64,000 nt of DNA from an uncultured Pelagibacteraceae bacterium (GCA_902555585.1 CACDSY010000005.1:1-64000); one strand, 5' to 3'. Positions 24,234 to 38,135 are shown, numbered from the stretch's first letter. Notes: generated by a model from the letters alone, not told the origin. Numbers and translations: made by a program.

Positions 24234-24791
24234 TTGAGCAAAAATAACAGTTTTTCAGCAACTACAGTAAGCAGGTATTCTTTGGCACTATATGAATTGG
24301 CTAATGAAAATAATTCAATAGATGAGGTTGAAAAACAATCAATATCTTTTTTAAGATTAATAGATGAAAGCAAAGATTTTAGTTCATTAATAAAAGATCC
24401 AACTAATTCTGTAAATGAACTAAAGGATGTAATTAACAAAATTGCTGAGAATTATAAATTAAACTCTTTAATGTCAAAATTTTTAGGTTTTCTAATATCT
24501 AAAAGAAGATTTTTTTATGTAAGAACAATTCTTCAGGATTTTGTAGATACTTGTTCGAAAAAAAGAGGAGAAGTAAAAGCTGAACTAATTTCCTCTAAAG
24601 AATTATCAGGAGAACAAGTAACTAAAATAAAAGACGAACTATCTCAAAATTTTAAAGCAAAAATAAAATTAGACTACAAATATGACAAAAGTTTAATTGG
24701 AGGTTTAGTAATACAAGTTGGTAGTATTATGGTAGACACCTCTATTAAAAATAAATTACAACAAATCGAAAATACAATGATAGAGGCTTAA
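24234..24791 (+). CDS. atpH: F1F0 ATP synthase delta subunit
   Basis: Peripheral-stalk subunit that joins F1 to the F0 b subunits. It is 185 residues of helical sequence, with an N-terminal SRYSLALYELA and the C-terminal KSLIGGLVIQVGSIMVDTSIKNKL typical of the delta/OSCP family. The start is TTG at 24234; no ATG fits as well. The 98-bp gap upstream (24136-24233) should carry the atp promoter, but I see only poor matches (for example TATGCT near 24189), so I do not call one. The stop abuts atpA. Confidence 0.94.
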   Translation: MSKNNSFSATTVSRYSLALYELANENNSIDEVEKQSISFLRLIDESKDFSSLIKDPTNSVNELKDVINKIAENYKLNSLMSKFLGFLISKRRFFYVRTILQDFVDTCSKKRGEVKAELISSKELSGEQVTKIKDELSQNFKAKIKLDYKYDKSLIGGLVIQVGSIMVDTSIKNKLQQIENTMIEA

Positions 24792-26327
24792 ATGGAAATA
24801 AATCCTTCAGAAGTAACAAAAATATTAAAAGAACAAATTAAAAAGTTTGGAGATAAAGCTGAGGTTACAGAGGTTGGTCAAGTTTTATCAGTAGGTGATG
24901 GTATAGCAAGAATTTATGGATTAGATAATGTTCAAGCTGGAGAAATGGTAGAATTTTCTGACGGTTCGAAAGGAATGGCATTAAACTTAGAAAGTGAAAA
25001 TGTAGGTGTAGTAATTTTTGGTGATGATAAAGCAGTTAAAGAGGGTGATACTGTAAAAAGAACTGGTGCAATTGTTGATACACCAGTTGGGAAAGAATTG
25101 CTTGGCAGAGTAGTTGATGGTTTAGGAAACCCAATTGATGGAAAAGGTGCGTTAGATAAAAGTTTAAAAAGAAGTAGGGTTGAGGTTAAAGCTCCTGGCA
25201 TTATTCCACGTAAATCTGTAAGTGAACCAATGCAGACTGGTCTTAAATCAATTGATAGTCTAGTTCCAATTGGAAGAGGACAAAGAGAATTAATTATTGG
25301 TGACAGACAAACTGGTAAAACAGCAGTTGCAATTGATGCTATAATAAACCAAAAAAAAATTAACGAGTCAGGTGATGAGAAGAAAAAATTATATTGTATT
25401 TATGTGGCCGTAGGACAAAAGAGATCTACAGTTAGACAGATTGAAAAAACACTAGAAGAAGCTGGTGCAATGGAATACACAACAATAGTTGCAGCAACGG
25501 CATCAGATGCAGCACCTTTGCAATTTTTAGCCCCTTATACTGGATGTACTATGGGCGAATATTTTAGAGATAATGGGATGCATGCTTTGATTATATATGA
25601 TGATTTATCAAAACAAGCTGTTGCATATAGACAAATGTCACTTCTATTAAGAAGACCTCCTGGAAGAGAAGCATATCCTGGAGATGTGTTTTATTTACAT
25701 AGTAGATTACTTGAAAGAGCAGCAAAATTAGGTGATGAACATGGTGGAGGCTCTTTAACAGCTCTTCCAATCATTGAAACCCAGGGTGGTGATGTTTCTG
25801 CATTTATACCAACAAATGTTATTTCAATTACTGATGGTCAAATATTTCTTGAAACTGAACTTTTTAACCAAGGAATAAGACCTGCCATAAATGTTGGATT
25901 ATCCGTATCAAGAGTTGGATCATCTGCTCAAACTAAAGCTATGAAGAAAGTTTCAGGGTCCATGAAATTGGAGCTCGCGCAATATCGAGAAATGGCTGCA
26001 TTTGCACAATTTGGTTCAGACCTCGATGCGTCTACTCAGAAATTACTTAACAGAGGATCAAAGTTAACTGAACTTTTAAAGCAAAATCAATATTCTCCCA
26101 TGACAGTTGCAGAACAAGTCATTTCTGTATTTTGTGGAGTTAGAGGACATCTTGATGATATTGAACAAAAGGATATTTCAAGTTTTGAGATTAAAATTAT
26201 TGAAAAATGTAAATCTGAAAAGCCAGATATTATTGAGTCAATAACAGCATCAGGAAAACTTGAAGATGACAAAGAAAAAGAATTGAATGAAATTATCATT
26301 CAACTTAAGAAAGATTTCAACTCATAA
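24792..26327 (+). CDS. atpA: F1F0 ATP synthase alpha subunit
   Basis: Non-catalytic nucleotide-binding subunit of F1. The 511-residue protein has the Walker [16 protein letters not shown] near residue 170 and the alpha signature in [14 protein letters not shown]. Length and composition are normal. It is second in atpHAGDC; F0 genes are not in this window, consistent with the split F1/F0 operons of alphaproteobacteria. Confidence 0.99.
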   Translation: MEINPSEVTKILKEQIKKFGDKAEVTEVGQVLSVGDGIARIYGLDNVQAGEMVEFSDGSKGMALNLESENVGVVIFGDDKAVKEGDTVKRTGAIVDTPVGKELLGRVVDGLGNPIDGKGALDKSLKRSRVEVKAPGIIPRKSVSEPMQTGLKSIDSLVPIGRGQRELIIGDRQTGKTAVAIDAIINQKKINESGDEKKKLYCIYVAVGQKRSTVRQIEKTLEEAGAMEYTTIVAATASDAAPLQFLAPYTGCTMGEYFRDNGMHALIIYDDLSKQAVAYRQMSLLLRRPPGREAYPGDVFYLHSRLLERAAKLGDEHGGGSLTALPIIETQGGDVSAFIPTNVISITDGQIFLETELFNQGIRPAINVGLSVSRVGSSAQTKAMKKVSGSMKLELAQYREMAAFAQFGSDLDASTQKLLNRGSKLTELLKQNQYSPMTVAEQVISVFCGVRGHLDDIEQKDISSFEIKIIEKCKSEKPDIIESITASGKLEDDKEKELNEIIIQLKKDFNS

Positions 26328-26333
26328 AAAATA

Positions 26334-28629
<2,296 letters not shown>

Positions 28630-28630
<1 letters not shown>

Positions 28631-29022
28631 TGAGTGAAGAATATTCTGTAGAAATAGTAAATCCTGAAAAATCATTTCTGTCAAAAGATGATGTGACTGA
28701 AGTAGTTGTTCCTGCATTCGAAGGTGAGATAGGAATTTTAAAAGACCATATCTCTATTATTTCATTTTTAAAGCCAGGAATAATTAAAATATTCTCAAAG
28801 TCTGGTGAAGAAAGTTTTTATGTAAACGATGGAATAATTGAGTTTAAGAACAACAATCTTTCTATACTTACAAGTCTTATTTTGAATTTAAAAGATATGG
28901 ATAAAGAAAAAATTTCAGAAGTCCAAAAATCTGCTGAAGAAGAACTGAAAAAACCTGAAATTAATGATCAGGAAAAATATTTGCTAGATCAAAAACTTGA
29001 AGTAATAAAATCAATTAATTAA
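28630..29022 (+). CDS. atpC: F1F0 ATP synthase epsilon subunit
   Basis: Rotor-base subunit of F1 with a beta-sandwich N-terminal domain (SVEIVNPEKSFLSKDDVTEVVVPAFEGEIGIL is recognisable in part) and a short helical C-terminus. At 130 residues it is normal. It is the last gene of the plus-strand run; its final 12 bases overlap the 3' end of the convergent rppH, with no visible terminator hairpin. Confidence 0.95.
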
Positions 29023-29490
29023 AATTTTTTTAATTTCCTCTTGAATTTTCTTGTACACATGGAGTTTAAATTTTACTACAAGTTTAGTAATTTTATCTGG
29101 ATCCACCCACTTCCATTCTAGAAATTCTGGATACTTTGTATTAATATTGATTTCTTTTTCATCACCATTAAATCTCATTATATACCATTGTTGTTCTTGA
29201 CCTTTAAACCTACCTTTCCATATAATTCCTAGCAATTCATTTGGTAGATGGTAAGTTAGTAAACCATCAATTTTTTTTATCAAACTTACTGATTTAATAC
29301 TGGTTTCCTCTTCTAATTCTCTTATTGCTGCCTTATAAAAGTCCTCACCTTTATCTACCCCACCTTGTGGCATTTGCCAAAAATTTTTTTTGTTATCAAT
29401 TCTTTTTGCAACAAAAACTTTGTTTTCTTTATTTAAAACAACTATCCCAACACCACTTCTGAGTGGTAAATTTTTATATTTATCTTTCAT
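29011..29490 (-). CDS. rppH: RNA 5'-pyrophosphohydrolase (Nudix)
   Basis: Nudix hydrolase that removes pyrophosphate from the 5' end of mRNA and so starts decay. The 159-residue protein has the RppH N-terminus LPLRSGVGIVVLN and the Nudix box GGVDKGED followed by RELEEETSI; the usual Gly near the end of the box is Ser, a change that leaves the metal-binding glutamates intact. It also has FWQMPQGG, typical of RppH. It lies just downstream of ctpA (1 bp gap). Confidence 0.93.
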   Translation of the reverse strand: MKDKYKNLPLRSGVGIVVLNKENKVFVAKRIDNKKNFWQMPQGGVDKGEDFYKAAIRELEEETSIKSVSLIKKIDGLLTYHLPNELLGIIWKGRFKGQEQQWYIMRFNGDEKEININTKYPEFLEWKWVDPDKITKLVVKFKLHVYKKIQEEIKKILIN

Positions 29491-29491
29491 T

Positions 29492-30637
29492 TTAGCCGTT
29501 TAAAAGATTTAGAGCGAATTGAAGTTGATTATCTGTATCAGTATTAAACCTAAAGTCGTCAGATCCTTCAGATATCTCAATATCAGGTGAGACACCAATT
29601 TCTGAAATAGATTTTCCAGATGGAAGATAATATTTAGACACAGTTAATCTAATTGCACCTTTATTTTTTAGTGGAATAATTGATTGCACAGAGCCCTTAC
29701 CGTAACTATTTTCACCAATTATTATTGCTCTTTTGTGGTCTTTAAGAGCGCCTGCTACAATTTCAGATGCAGAAGCTGAACCATAATTTATTAAAACAAC
29801 AATTGTATCTCCATCCAATATATCACCTTTTCTTGCAAAAAATTTTCGACTTTCATATTTTCTTTTACTTTTAGTTGAAACAATTTCTCCACTATCTAGA
29901 AAGAAATCTGTAACTTTAATCGCTTGAGAAAGCAGTCCACCAGGATTATTTCTCAAGTCTAAAATATAATTTTTAACATTTTCATTTTTTTTAAACTCTT
30001 TAATTTTGCCACTAATTTGACTGCTACTATTTTCATTAAATGAAGTAAGTCTTAAATAACCAGTTTTATTATCTAATATTTCGGATTTTACAGATGAAAC
30101 TTTAATTTTTTGTCTTGTAATATTAAAAACCAATGCTTTTCTTTCACCTCTTCTTCTGACTGTTATCTCAATATCCGATCCAACAGGCCCTCTCATTATA
30201 TCTACCGCTTCACTTAAAGATTTACCCTGAACTTGCATATCATTAATTTTTACTATGTAATCTCCTGCCTTTACGCCTGCTTCAGCTGCGGGTGAGTCAT
30301 CCATTGGTGTTATTACTTTAATAACGCCAGCTTCCATACTAACTTCTATTCCTAGCCCACCAAACTCTCCACTCGTTTCTGTTTGCATACTCTGATAAGA
30401 CTCGGGGGTCATATATGCAGAATAAGGATCCAAAGATTGTAAAACACCGTTGATAGCAGCATCCATAGCTTCACTTTGATTTATCTCATCAACAAATTCT
30501 TTATTAATCTTATCTAGAACTTCTGAAAAAACATCTATTTTTTTGTATATGTTATTCTCTTCTGATGAATTAACAAAGTTCGTTAGAAAAAAAAAAATAA
30601 ATAATGAAAAAAGATAAGTTTTAAATTTTTTCATCAT
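29492..30637 (-). CDS. ctpA: C-terminal processing peptidase (S41, PDZ)
   Basis: Periplasmic serine protease that trims or degrades proteins at their C-termini. The 381 residues comprise a signal peptide (hydrophobic TYLFSLFIFFFLTNFV), a PDZ domain near residues 90-175 (GGLGIEVSMEAG onward), and the S41 protease domain with the Ser-Lys pair in GSASASEI and YGKGSVQ. The start overlaps the rsfS stop by 4 bp. In related bacteria other genes lie between rsfS and ctpA; here they are absent. Confidence 0.94.
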   Translation of the reverse strand: MMKKFKTYLFSLFIFFFLTNFVNSSEENNIYKKIDVFSEVLDKINKEFVDEINQSEAMDAAINGVLQSLDPYSAYMTPESYQSMQTETSGEFGGLGIEVSMEAGVIKVITPMDDSPAAEAGVKAGDYIVKINDMQVQGKSLSEAVDIMRGPVGSDIEITVRRRGERKALVFNITRQKIKVSSVKSEILDNKTGYLRLTSFNENSSSQISGKIKEFKKNENVKNYILDLRNNPGGLLSQAIKVTDFFLDSGEIVSTKSKRKYESRKFFARKGDILDGDTIVVLINYGSASASEIVAGALKDHKRAIIIGENSYGKGSVQSIIPLKNKGAIRLTVSKYYLPSGKSISEIGVSPDIEISEGSDDFRFNTDTDNQLQFALNLLNG

Positions 30638-30984
30638 ATAATTACTTTTTCTTTAGGAATTAGTTCAGACCATATTTTTTCTAATTCATAAAATTTTCTC
30701 TTCTCAGGATTAAAAATGTGTATGATAAGATCTATTCCATCTACAAGTTTCCAATCATTACTTTCTCTTCCTTCAATTTTACAATTACTTACACCATTTT
30801 TTTTCAAGTATTCATATACTTGCTCTGATAAAGCTTGGATATGTCTTGAAGACGTTCCGCTAGCGATTATCATTTGATCCGCTATTGATGATTTTCCATC
30901 TAAATCTATTGAAACAATATCTAGAGCTTTATTTGCATCTAAGAGATTTACCACATCTTTGTGAAGAGTAGAGATTTTGTCCAT
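30634..30984 (-). CDS. rsfS: Ribosomal silencing factor
   Basis: Small DUF143/Iojap family protein that binds ribosomal protein uL14 and blocks subunit joining in starvation. At 116 residues it has the family motifs SIADQMIIASGTSSRHIQAL and EGRESNDWKLVDGIDLIIHIF. It lies 17 bp after nadD and overlaps ctpA by 4 bp, in a conserved cluster with proBA, obgE and rpmA-rplU. Confidence 0.95.
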   Translation of the reverse strand: MDKISTLHKDVVNLLDANKALDIVSIDLDGKSSIADQMIIASGTSSRHIQALSEQVYEYLKKNGVSNCKIEGRESNDWKLVDGIDLIIHIFNPEKRKFYELEKIWSELIPKEKVII

Positions 30985-31001
30985 TAATTATTAAAAGATT
31001 A

Positions 31002-31547
31002 TCAAATTTTTCTTAATTTAGAAGACGAAATATTGACCTTATTAAATTTAATAAATTTTAAGCCTTTCTTACTATACTTTTTAAAGCTTCTAGAACTTAA
31101 TGATTTAGCCTTATATCTGTCTCTATCAAATACTAGAATGTTACAAAGAGATGAAATTAAATCAGAATTTTTCCATTTATGAAAATTAATCAAACTATCT
31201 GCTCCCATTATGAAATAAATATCAGTCTTTTTATTTTTTTTTTTAATATACTTTATCAGGTCAATTGTTCTATTTGATTTAATTTTATCCTCAAAATATT
31301 TTACTTTTATAAACGTATTTTTTTGAGAAATTTTTTTTGCAAAATTTATTCTTTTTTCTAAACTTAAACTACTGTTCTCTTTAAATGGATTTTTTTTGGT
31401 AACCGCCCAAATAATCTTATCAATATCGTATCTTTTTTTTGCCTCTTTAGAGATACTTAAATGTCCTTTATGTGCTGGATCAAAGGTGCCTCCAAGAATA
31501 CCAATTTTTTTTTTATTTCCTTGTTTGTCCAGATCCATATATCTCAT
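31002..31547 (-). CDS. nadD: Nicotinate-nucleotide adenylyltransferase
   Basis: Makes deamido-NAD from nicotinate mononucleotide and ATP. The HxGH-type motif GGTFDPAHKGHLSI is near the N-terminus and the ISSSKLR motif is at the very C-terminus. The protein stops two residues after that motif, while relatives usually carry about 20 more residues, so the 181-residue product is short at the C-terminus. ATG 31547 or the in-frame ATG 31538 (MDLDKQG) could be the start; both overlap the proA 3' end. Confidence 0.9.
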   Translation of the reverse strand: MRYMDLDKQGNKKKIGILGGTFDPAHKGHLSISKEAKKRYDIDKIIWAVTKKNPFKENSSLSLEKRINFAKKISQKNTFIKVKYFEDKIKSNRTIDLIKYIKKKNKKTDIYFIMGADSLINFHKWKNSDLISSLCNILVFDRDRYKAKSLSSRSFKKYSKKGLKFIKFNKVNISSSKLRKI

Positions 31548-32756
31548 ATTTGTAACTAACTAGCTGGTTTAGTCCAACAGGACCTCTTGGTGGAAGTTTA
31601 TTTGTTGAAATTCCAACTTCACCTCCAAAACCAAATTCTCCTCCATCAGCATACTGTGTTGAAGAATTGTGAATAGCGATCGAACTTTTAATATTTTTTA
31701 TAAAAAATTTTGCAGAAATTTTATTATTTGTAATTATCGCATCAGTATGCATTGTTCCATATTTATTAATATGATTTACTGCATCATTAATATTATTTAC
31801 TAGTTTTACAGAAATTTTTGCAGATAAATGTTCCTTCGACCATGTTTTGTTATTTGCTAATCTTGAATTTCCGTTAAACAATTTAGAAATTTTTCTATCA
31901 GCATAAATAGAACAACCTCTCTTAGTGAGTTCATTTAATATTTCATCTACATTTTTAGATTTATTTTTATGTATTAAAAGTGTCTCAGTAGCTCCACAAA
32001 TACTAGTATTACGTAATTTAGCATTGATTAAAATTTTTTTTGCCATTGAAAGATTTGCATCTTTATCAATATAAGTATGACACATACCTTCAAGGTGTCC
32101 AATGACAGGAACAGAGGACAAATCTTGAACTTTTTTTACAAGACTTTTTCCACCTCTTGGAATAATAACATCTATATATTTTGACATTTTTGACAGCATG
32201 TAGTCGACCAATTTTCTATTTTTATTCTCTATAAACTGAACAAAATTCTTATTTATTTTGTATTTTTCTAATGATTTTCTAAAAAGATTAGCTAAAATTT
32301 TATTACTAAAGTAAGCCTCTGATCCTCCTCTTAATATTACGCAGTTCCCAGATTTAAAACAAAGTGTAGATACATCCGAAGTAACATTTGGTCTACTTTC
32401 ATAAATTACACCAATAATACCTATCGGAATTGATACTTTCTTTAGTTTTAAACCGTTTGGTCTTTTCCAGGTTTCTATATCAACATCTACTGGATCCCTA
32501 AATTTTGCAATAGTTTCAATTGATTTAATAATTGAGCTTATTTTATCATTATTAAGAGCAAGTCTTTTAATTAAATTTTCTTTAAGTTTTTTAGATTTGG
32601 CTATTTTTATATCTTTTGTGTTTTCGACTAAAATTTTATTTCGGTTTTTTTTAATAAGTTGAATGTAATAATTTAATACTTTATTTTTTTTTTTATTACT
32701 TATTTTGTTTTGAAAAGCAATTTTCGCATTTGTACCAATTTTTTCCAAGTTTTTAC

Positions 32757-32760
<4 letters not shown>
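31513..32760 (-). CDS. proA: Glutamate-5-semialdehyde dehydrogenase (gamma-glutamyl phosphate reductase)
   Basis: Second step of proline synthesis: NADPH reduction of gamma-glutamyl phosphate. It is 415 residues of the aldehyde dehydrogenase superfamily, with the catalytic cysteine in NTSICGATET, plus VIYESRPNVTSDV and IPRGGKSLV. The start overlaps the proB stop by 4 bp. Composition is very lysine-rich, in line with the AT bias of the region. Confidence 0.96.
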
Positions 32761-34851
<2,091 letters not shown>

Positions 34852-34866
34852 TTAATTAGCTGTCTA

Positions 34867-35121
34867 CTAATTAGGCTTTACTGATACGTAAGTTCTGTCT
34901 GATTTACTTTTTTTAAAAACAACTTTTCCTTTAACAATAGAAAAAATTGAGTGGTCTTTACCCATTCCAACATTTTCCCCAGGAAAAATTTTAGTGCCTC
35001 GTTGTCTTACAATAATGTTTCCAGGTATTACTAATTCACCACCATATTTTTTCACACCTAGTCTTCGGCCTGCACTATCTCTTCCGTTTCTCGATGATCC
35101 ACCTGCTTTTTTTGTTGCCAT
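34867..35121 (-). CDS. rpmA: 50S ribosomal protein bL27
   Basis: Ribosomal protein at the peptidyl-transferase centre. It is 84 residues beginning [20 protein letters not shown], the classic bL27 N-terminus that reaches the active site, with [17 protein letters not shown] after it. It is co-transcribed with rplU, 11 bp away. Confidence 0.98.
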   Translation of the reverse strand: MATKKAGGSSRNGRDSAGRRLGVKKYGGELVIPGNIIVRQRGTKIFPGENVGMGKDHSIFSIVKGKVVFKKSKSDRTYVSVKPN

Positions 35122-35132
35122 AAATTACCTAT

Positions 35133-35543
35133 TTATTTTGAAGCCTCAGTTTTTTCTTTTTTAGCTTCTTTAACTACAACTTCGCTTTTTTTCATCTTTT
35201 CAGCCTCTGATAAAACTTTACCATCTTTTGAAAAAATTTTGTTAATTCTTATTAGTGAATACTGTTGTCTGTGCCCGTTTTTACGTCTTGAATTTTTTCT
35301 TCTTCTTTTTTTAAAAATTAGAACAGTCCTTTCTTTGCCATTTTTTAATAGTTCAGCTTCAACTTTCGCACCATTTACAGTTGGTGCACCTAATTCAATG
35401 CTCTTATCATCTCCATAAGCTAAAATTTCTTTAAATTCCACTTTAGTAGCTGGATTTGACTTAGCTAATTTTTCTATTTTAATTATTTCACCAGCTGAGA
35501 CTTTGTACTGTTTTCCACCTGTTTCTATAATTGCGTATGACAT
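35133..35543 (-). CDS. rplU: 50S ribosomal protein bL21
   Basis: Large-subunit ribosomal protein. The 136 residues start YAIIETGGKQYKVSAGE and include the basic KKRRRKNSRRKNGHRQQYSL-type rRNA-binding loop. A lysine/glutamate-rich tail after residue 110 extends beyond the E. coli length, as in other alphaproteobacteria. It is the first gene of rplU-rpmA-obgE, with a good promoter just upstream and an AGGA Shine-Dalgarno a few bases before the ATG. Confidence 0.97.
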   Translation of the reverse strand: MSYAIIETGGKQYKVSAGEIIKIEKLAKSNPATKVEFKEILAYGDDKSIELGAPTVNGAKVEAELLKNGKERTVLIFKKRRRKNSRRKNGHRQQYSLIRINKIFSKDGKVLSEAEKMKKSEVVVKEAKKEKTEASK

Positions 35544-35570
35544 TAACGATCCTAATTTTTAATTATCAGC

Positions 35571-35598
35571 AATATAGTCAGGGCCTTATTTTAGTCAA
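35571..35598 (-). promoter_or_regulatory. Sigma-70 type promoter of rplU-rpmA-obgE
   Basis: Read on the minus strand, TTGACT (35598-35593) and TATATT (35576-35571) are 16 bases apart, five of six matches to each consensus hexamer. Transcription would start near 35564, giving a leader of about 20 bases before rplU. It lies in the only intergenic gap of this gene group. Confidence 0.6.
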
Positions 35599-35608
35599 GC
35601 TGAATAAG

Positions 35609-36328
35609 TTAGAAATTATCCTTTAAATCTCTCAATTTTGAAAAGTTTTCAACATTTTTTGATCTTAAAAAAATATTAGTTTGAAGCTCTTCTTCAAGTG
35701 TCGATGGAATAGTTGGCTGACCTTTGGCCAGTCGATTTTTTATAAACTCAATTTTCGAAATTAAAGCTTTATTTTCTGGATCGTGTTTCAGGCAAAAATC
35801 TGAATTTTTTAATGTATATTCATGCCCACAATAAATTTCTGTCTCAATCGGTAAATTCTTTAACAACTGCAAAGAATTAAACATCTGTTCATGAGTGCCC
35901 TCAAACACTCTTCCACAACCTAATGAAAATAATGTATCTCCAGAAAATAATGCATTCTCATTAAAAAAATAGAAACATATATGGCCTAAAGTATGTCCTG
36001 GAATATGAAAAACTTTTGCTTCAAATTTACCATCTTTCCAAGTTTCATCATTTTTTAAACATATATCTATTTCAGGTATTCTATGCTTATCCTCATTAAA
36101 ACCAATAACCTTTGCATTATATAATTTCTTGAGCTTTTTATTGCCTCCAACATGATCATAATGATGGTGAGTGTTCATTACGAATTTTAATTTTAGATTA
36201 AGACTTTCAATTTTATTTATAATAGGCTCTGCTTCACTAGGATCTATTACAATGCTAGACTTTGTTAACTCATCAATTAATAAATATGAAAAATTATCTT
36301 CTAAACATTTTATAATTTCTATTTTCAT
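35609..36328 (-). CDS. gloB: Hydroxyacylglutathione hydrolase (glyoxalase II)
   Basis: Metallo-beta-lactamase fold hydrolase that releases D-lactate and glutathione from S-lactoylglutathione. It is 239 residues with the dinuclear metal motif NTHHHYDHVGG (His54-His59), GHTLGHICFY, FSGDTLFSLGCGR and CGHEYT, all as in GloB. It is one base downstream of metW, so it is probably in the SAM-riboswitch-headed metX operon, though a link to methionine is not obvious. Confidence 0.94.
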   Translation of the reverse strand: MKIEIIKCLEDNFSYLLIDELTKSSIVIDPSEAEPIINKIESLNLKLKFVMNTHHHYDHVGGNKKLKKLYNAKVIGFNEDKHRIPEIDICLKNDETWKDGKFEAKVFHIPGHTLGHICFYFFNENALFSGDTLFSLGCGRVFEGTHEQMFNSLQLLKNLPIETEIYCGHEYTLKNSDFCLKHDPENKALISKIEFIKNRLAKGQPTIPSTLEEELQTNIFLRSKNVENFSKLRDLKDNF

Positions 36329-36329
36329 T

Positions 36330-36926
36330 TTACTTTTCTAATAAAAAAATACCTAATTCAGATATTAGGTTTTTATATTTTAAATTTGAAGTTGTAATAT
36401 TTGAAATTTTCTTTTCATTTAAAGAAATTGATTTATAAATATTAACTCTTTTGTTATTACAAAAATTAAAAAAGTCTTGAATTGTACACATATGTAGGTT
36501 GGGAGTATTATACCATTGATAAGGTAAATTCTTTGTAACTGGCATTTCTCCTTTTAATAGTAAATCTAATCTAACTTTCCAGTGTCCGAAATTTGGAATT
36601 GTAACAATTACCTTTTTTCCCACTCGTAATAAATTTTCAATGACATTTTCTGGGCTCATAAATGCTTGAAGAGTTTGACTTAGTATTACGTAATCAAATG
36701 ATAAATCTGGAAATTGCTTTAAATCATTCTCTGCATCACCTTCTATAACAGCTAAACCTTTAGATAAACATTTTTTTACTTTTTCTTTAGAAATTTCAAG
36801 TCCTCTAACATCTACTACTTTATTTTCTGATAGATATTCCATCAAAATTCCATCACCACATCCAACGTCCAAGACTCTTGATTTTTCCTCAATAAACTTA
36901 GAAATAACCTTAAATTCTTCTTTCAT
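36330..36926 (-). CDS. metW: Methionine biosynthesis protein MetW (methyltransferase fold)
   Basis: SAM-binding-fold protein that in other proteobacteria works with MetX and is needed for full homoserine acetyltransferase activity. It is 198 residues with the SAM motif VLDVGCGDGILMEYL at residues 19-33 and PNFGHWKVRL and LPYQWYNTPNLHMCT, both typical of MetW. The start overlaps metX by 17 bp. Confidence 0.95.
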   Translation of the reverse strand: MKEEFKVISKFIEEKSRVLDVGCGDGILMEYLSENKVVDVRGLEISKEKVKKCLSKGLAVIEGDAENDLKQFPDLSFDYVILSQTLQAFMSPENVIENLLRVGKKVIVTIPNFGHWKVRLDLLLKGEMPVTKNLPYQWYNTPNLHMCTIQDFFNFCNNKRVNIYKSISLNEKKISNITTSNLKYKNLISELGIFLLEK

Positions 36927-38043
36927 TAATATTAGAATAAGTTGTATTTAAATAATTTTTAATAGTGCTTAAAAAATCTGGTACGTCTAACAAAAAGGAA
37001 TCATGACCTTTGTCAGTTTCAATTTCTACAAAACCAACATCGGCACCAATTGCATTAAGCGCTATTACAATATCTTTATTCTCAGAGGTTGGATATAACC
37101 AATCAGAAGTAAAGGAAATGATGAAAAATTTTGTTTTAGTATCTTTAAATGCTTTGGAAAGGTTTCCTCCAAATTGTTTAGTTAAATCAAAATAATCCAT
37201 CGCTCTGGTGATATACAAATAACTATTTGCATCGAATCTATCTACAAATACAGAACCTTGATATCTCAAATAACTCTCAATTTGAAAGTCAGCATCAAAT
37301 CCAAATTTTAAATCAGATCTTTCTTGAAGATTCCTTCCAAATTTTTCTTGTAAACCTTTTTTTGATAAATACGTGATATGAGCAGCCATCCTAGCAACAG
37401 CCAAACCTTTATCTGGATTTGTTGATTTTTGATCATACAATCCCTCTTTCCAATTGCTATCAGACATTATTGCTTGTCTTCCAAGTTCATTAAAAGCAAT
37501 ATTTTGAGCTGAATGACTAGCCGTACAAGCAATTGGTAAAGCTACTCTAGCCTTATTCGGAAAGTTTGATACGAATTGTAAAACTTGCATTCCACCCATG
37601 GAGCCGCCAGCAACTGCAAATAATTTTTCTATTTTCAAGTAATCTAATAGATTGTATTGAGCGTTAACCATATCGTTAATTGTAATTACAGGAAAATTTG
37701 TACCTGTAGGTTTATTGGTTAAAGGATCAATAGTTCCTGGTCCGTAGGATCCCATACATCCACCAATGACATTCGCACAGATAACAAAAAATTTATCTGT
37801 ATCGAATGACTTACCTGGACCAACTGCATAGTTCCACCAACCCTCTTTTTTTGTAATTGGATTGATGCCTGAAGCATACTGGTCGCCAGTTAGTGCATGA
37901 AAAATTAATATAGCATTATCTTTCTTTTCATTAAGATTTCCATAGGTCTCATAAGCTAAAGGAAAGTTCGATATTTCTTTGCCACAATCAAGTTTAAGAG
38001 TTTTCTCAATAATTATATTTTTTATTTTATTTAAATCGCTCAT
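36910..38043 (-). CDS. metX: Homoserine O-acetyltransferase
   Basis: Acetylates homoserine with acetyl-CoA, giving the acceptor for sulfhydrylation to homocysteine or, with methanethiol, methionine. The 377-residue alpha/beta hydrolase has the nucleophile Ser148 in AGGSMGGMQ, the oxyanion region NVIGGCMGSYGPG, and the C-terminal Asp and His in SDWLYPTSEN and DKGHDSFLLD. It is the first gene of metX-metW-gloB, with a SAM-II riboswitch and promoter upstream. No clear Shine-Dalgarno precedes the ATG. Some family members use succinyl-CoA; the sequence alone does not fully settle this. Confidence 0.95.
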   Translation of the reverse strand: MSDLNKIKNIIIEKTLKLDCGKEISNFPLAYETYGNLNEKKDNAILIFHALTGDQYASGINPITKKEGWWNYAVGPGKSFDTDKFFVICANVIGGCMGSYGPGTIDPLTNKPTGTNFPVITINDMVNAQYNLLDYLKIEKLFAVAGGSMGGMQVLQFVSNFPNKARVALPIACTASHSAQNIAFNELGRQAIMSDSNWKEGLYDQKSTNPDKGLAVARMAAHITYLSKKGLQEKFGRNLQERSDLKFGFDADFQIESYLRYQGSVFVDRFDANSYLYITRAMDYFDLTKQFGGNLSKAFKDTKTKFFIISFTSDWLYPTSENKDIVIALNAIGADVGFVEIETDKGHDSFLLDVPDFLSTIKNYLNTTYSNINERRI

Positions 38044-38073
38044 AAAAATTTTGCTGAAATGAATTGTGAGATA

Positions 38074-38130
38074 AAAAACTTATTTAGCAGGTTTTTTAAA
38101 GCGCTCGCAATTCAGTTAAATCAGCGCAAA
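38074..38130 (-). promoter_or_regulatory. SAM-II riboswitch upstream of metX
   Basis: On the minus strand the stretch from 38127 begins GCGCTGATTTAAC, the SAM-II signature. P1 is GCGCT (38127-38123) with AGCGC (38105-38101). Twelve bases after P1 comes GCTAAA (38088-38083), the same spacing as I recall for the Sargasso metX SAM-II aptamer. Loop bases AACT (38117-38114) can pair with AGTT (38080-38077) to form the pseudoknot. SAM-II RNAs turn off methionine genes when S-adenosylmethionine is plentiful. The usual AAGG Shine-Dalgarno inside the pseudoknot is not kept here; a run of six U follows instead. Confidence 0.9.
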
Positions 38131-38135
38131 AAGCT

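Noticed and set aside
28980..29040. Terminator between atpC and rppH
   Set aside because: The stretch is A/T only, with no G-C-containing stem; no hairpin is convincing.
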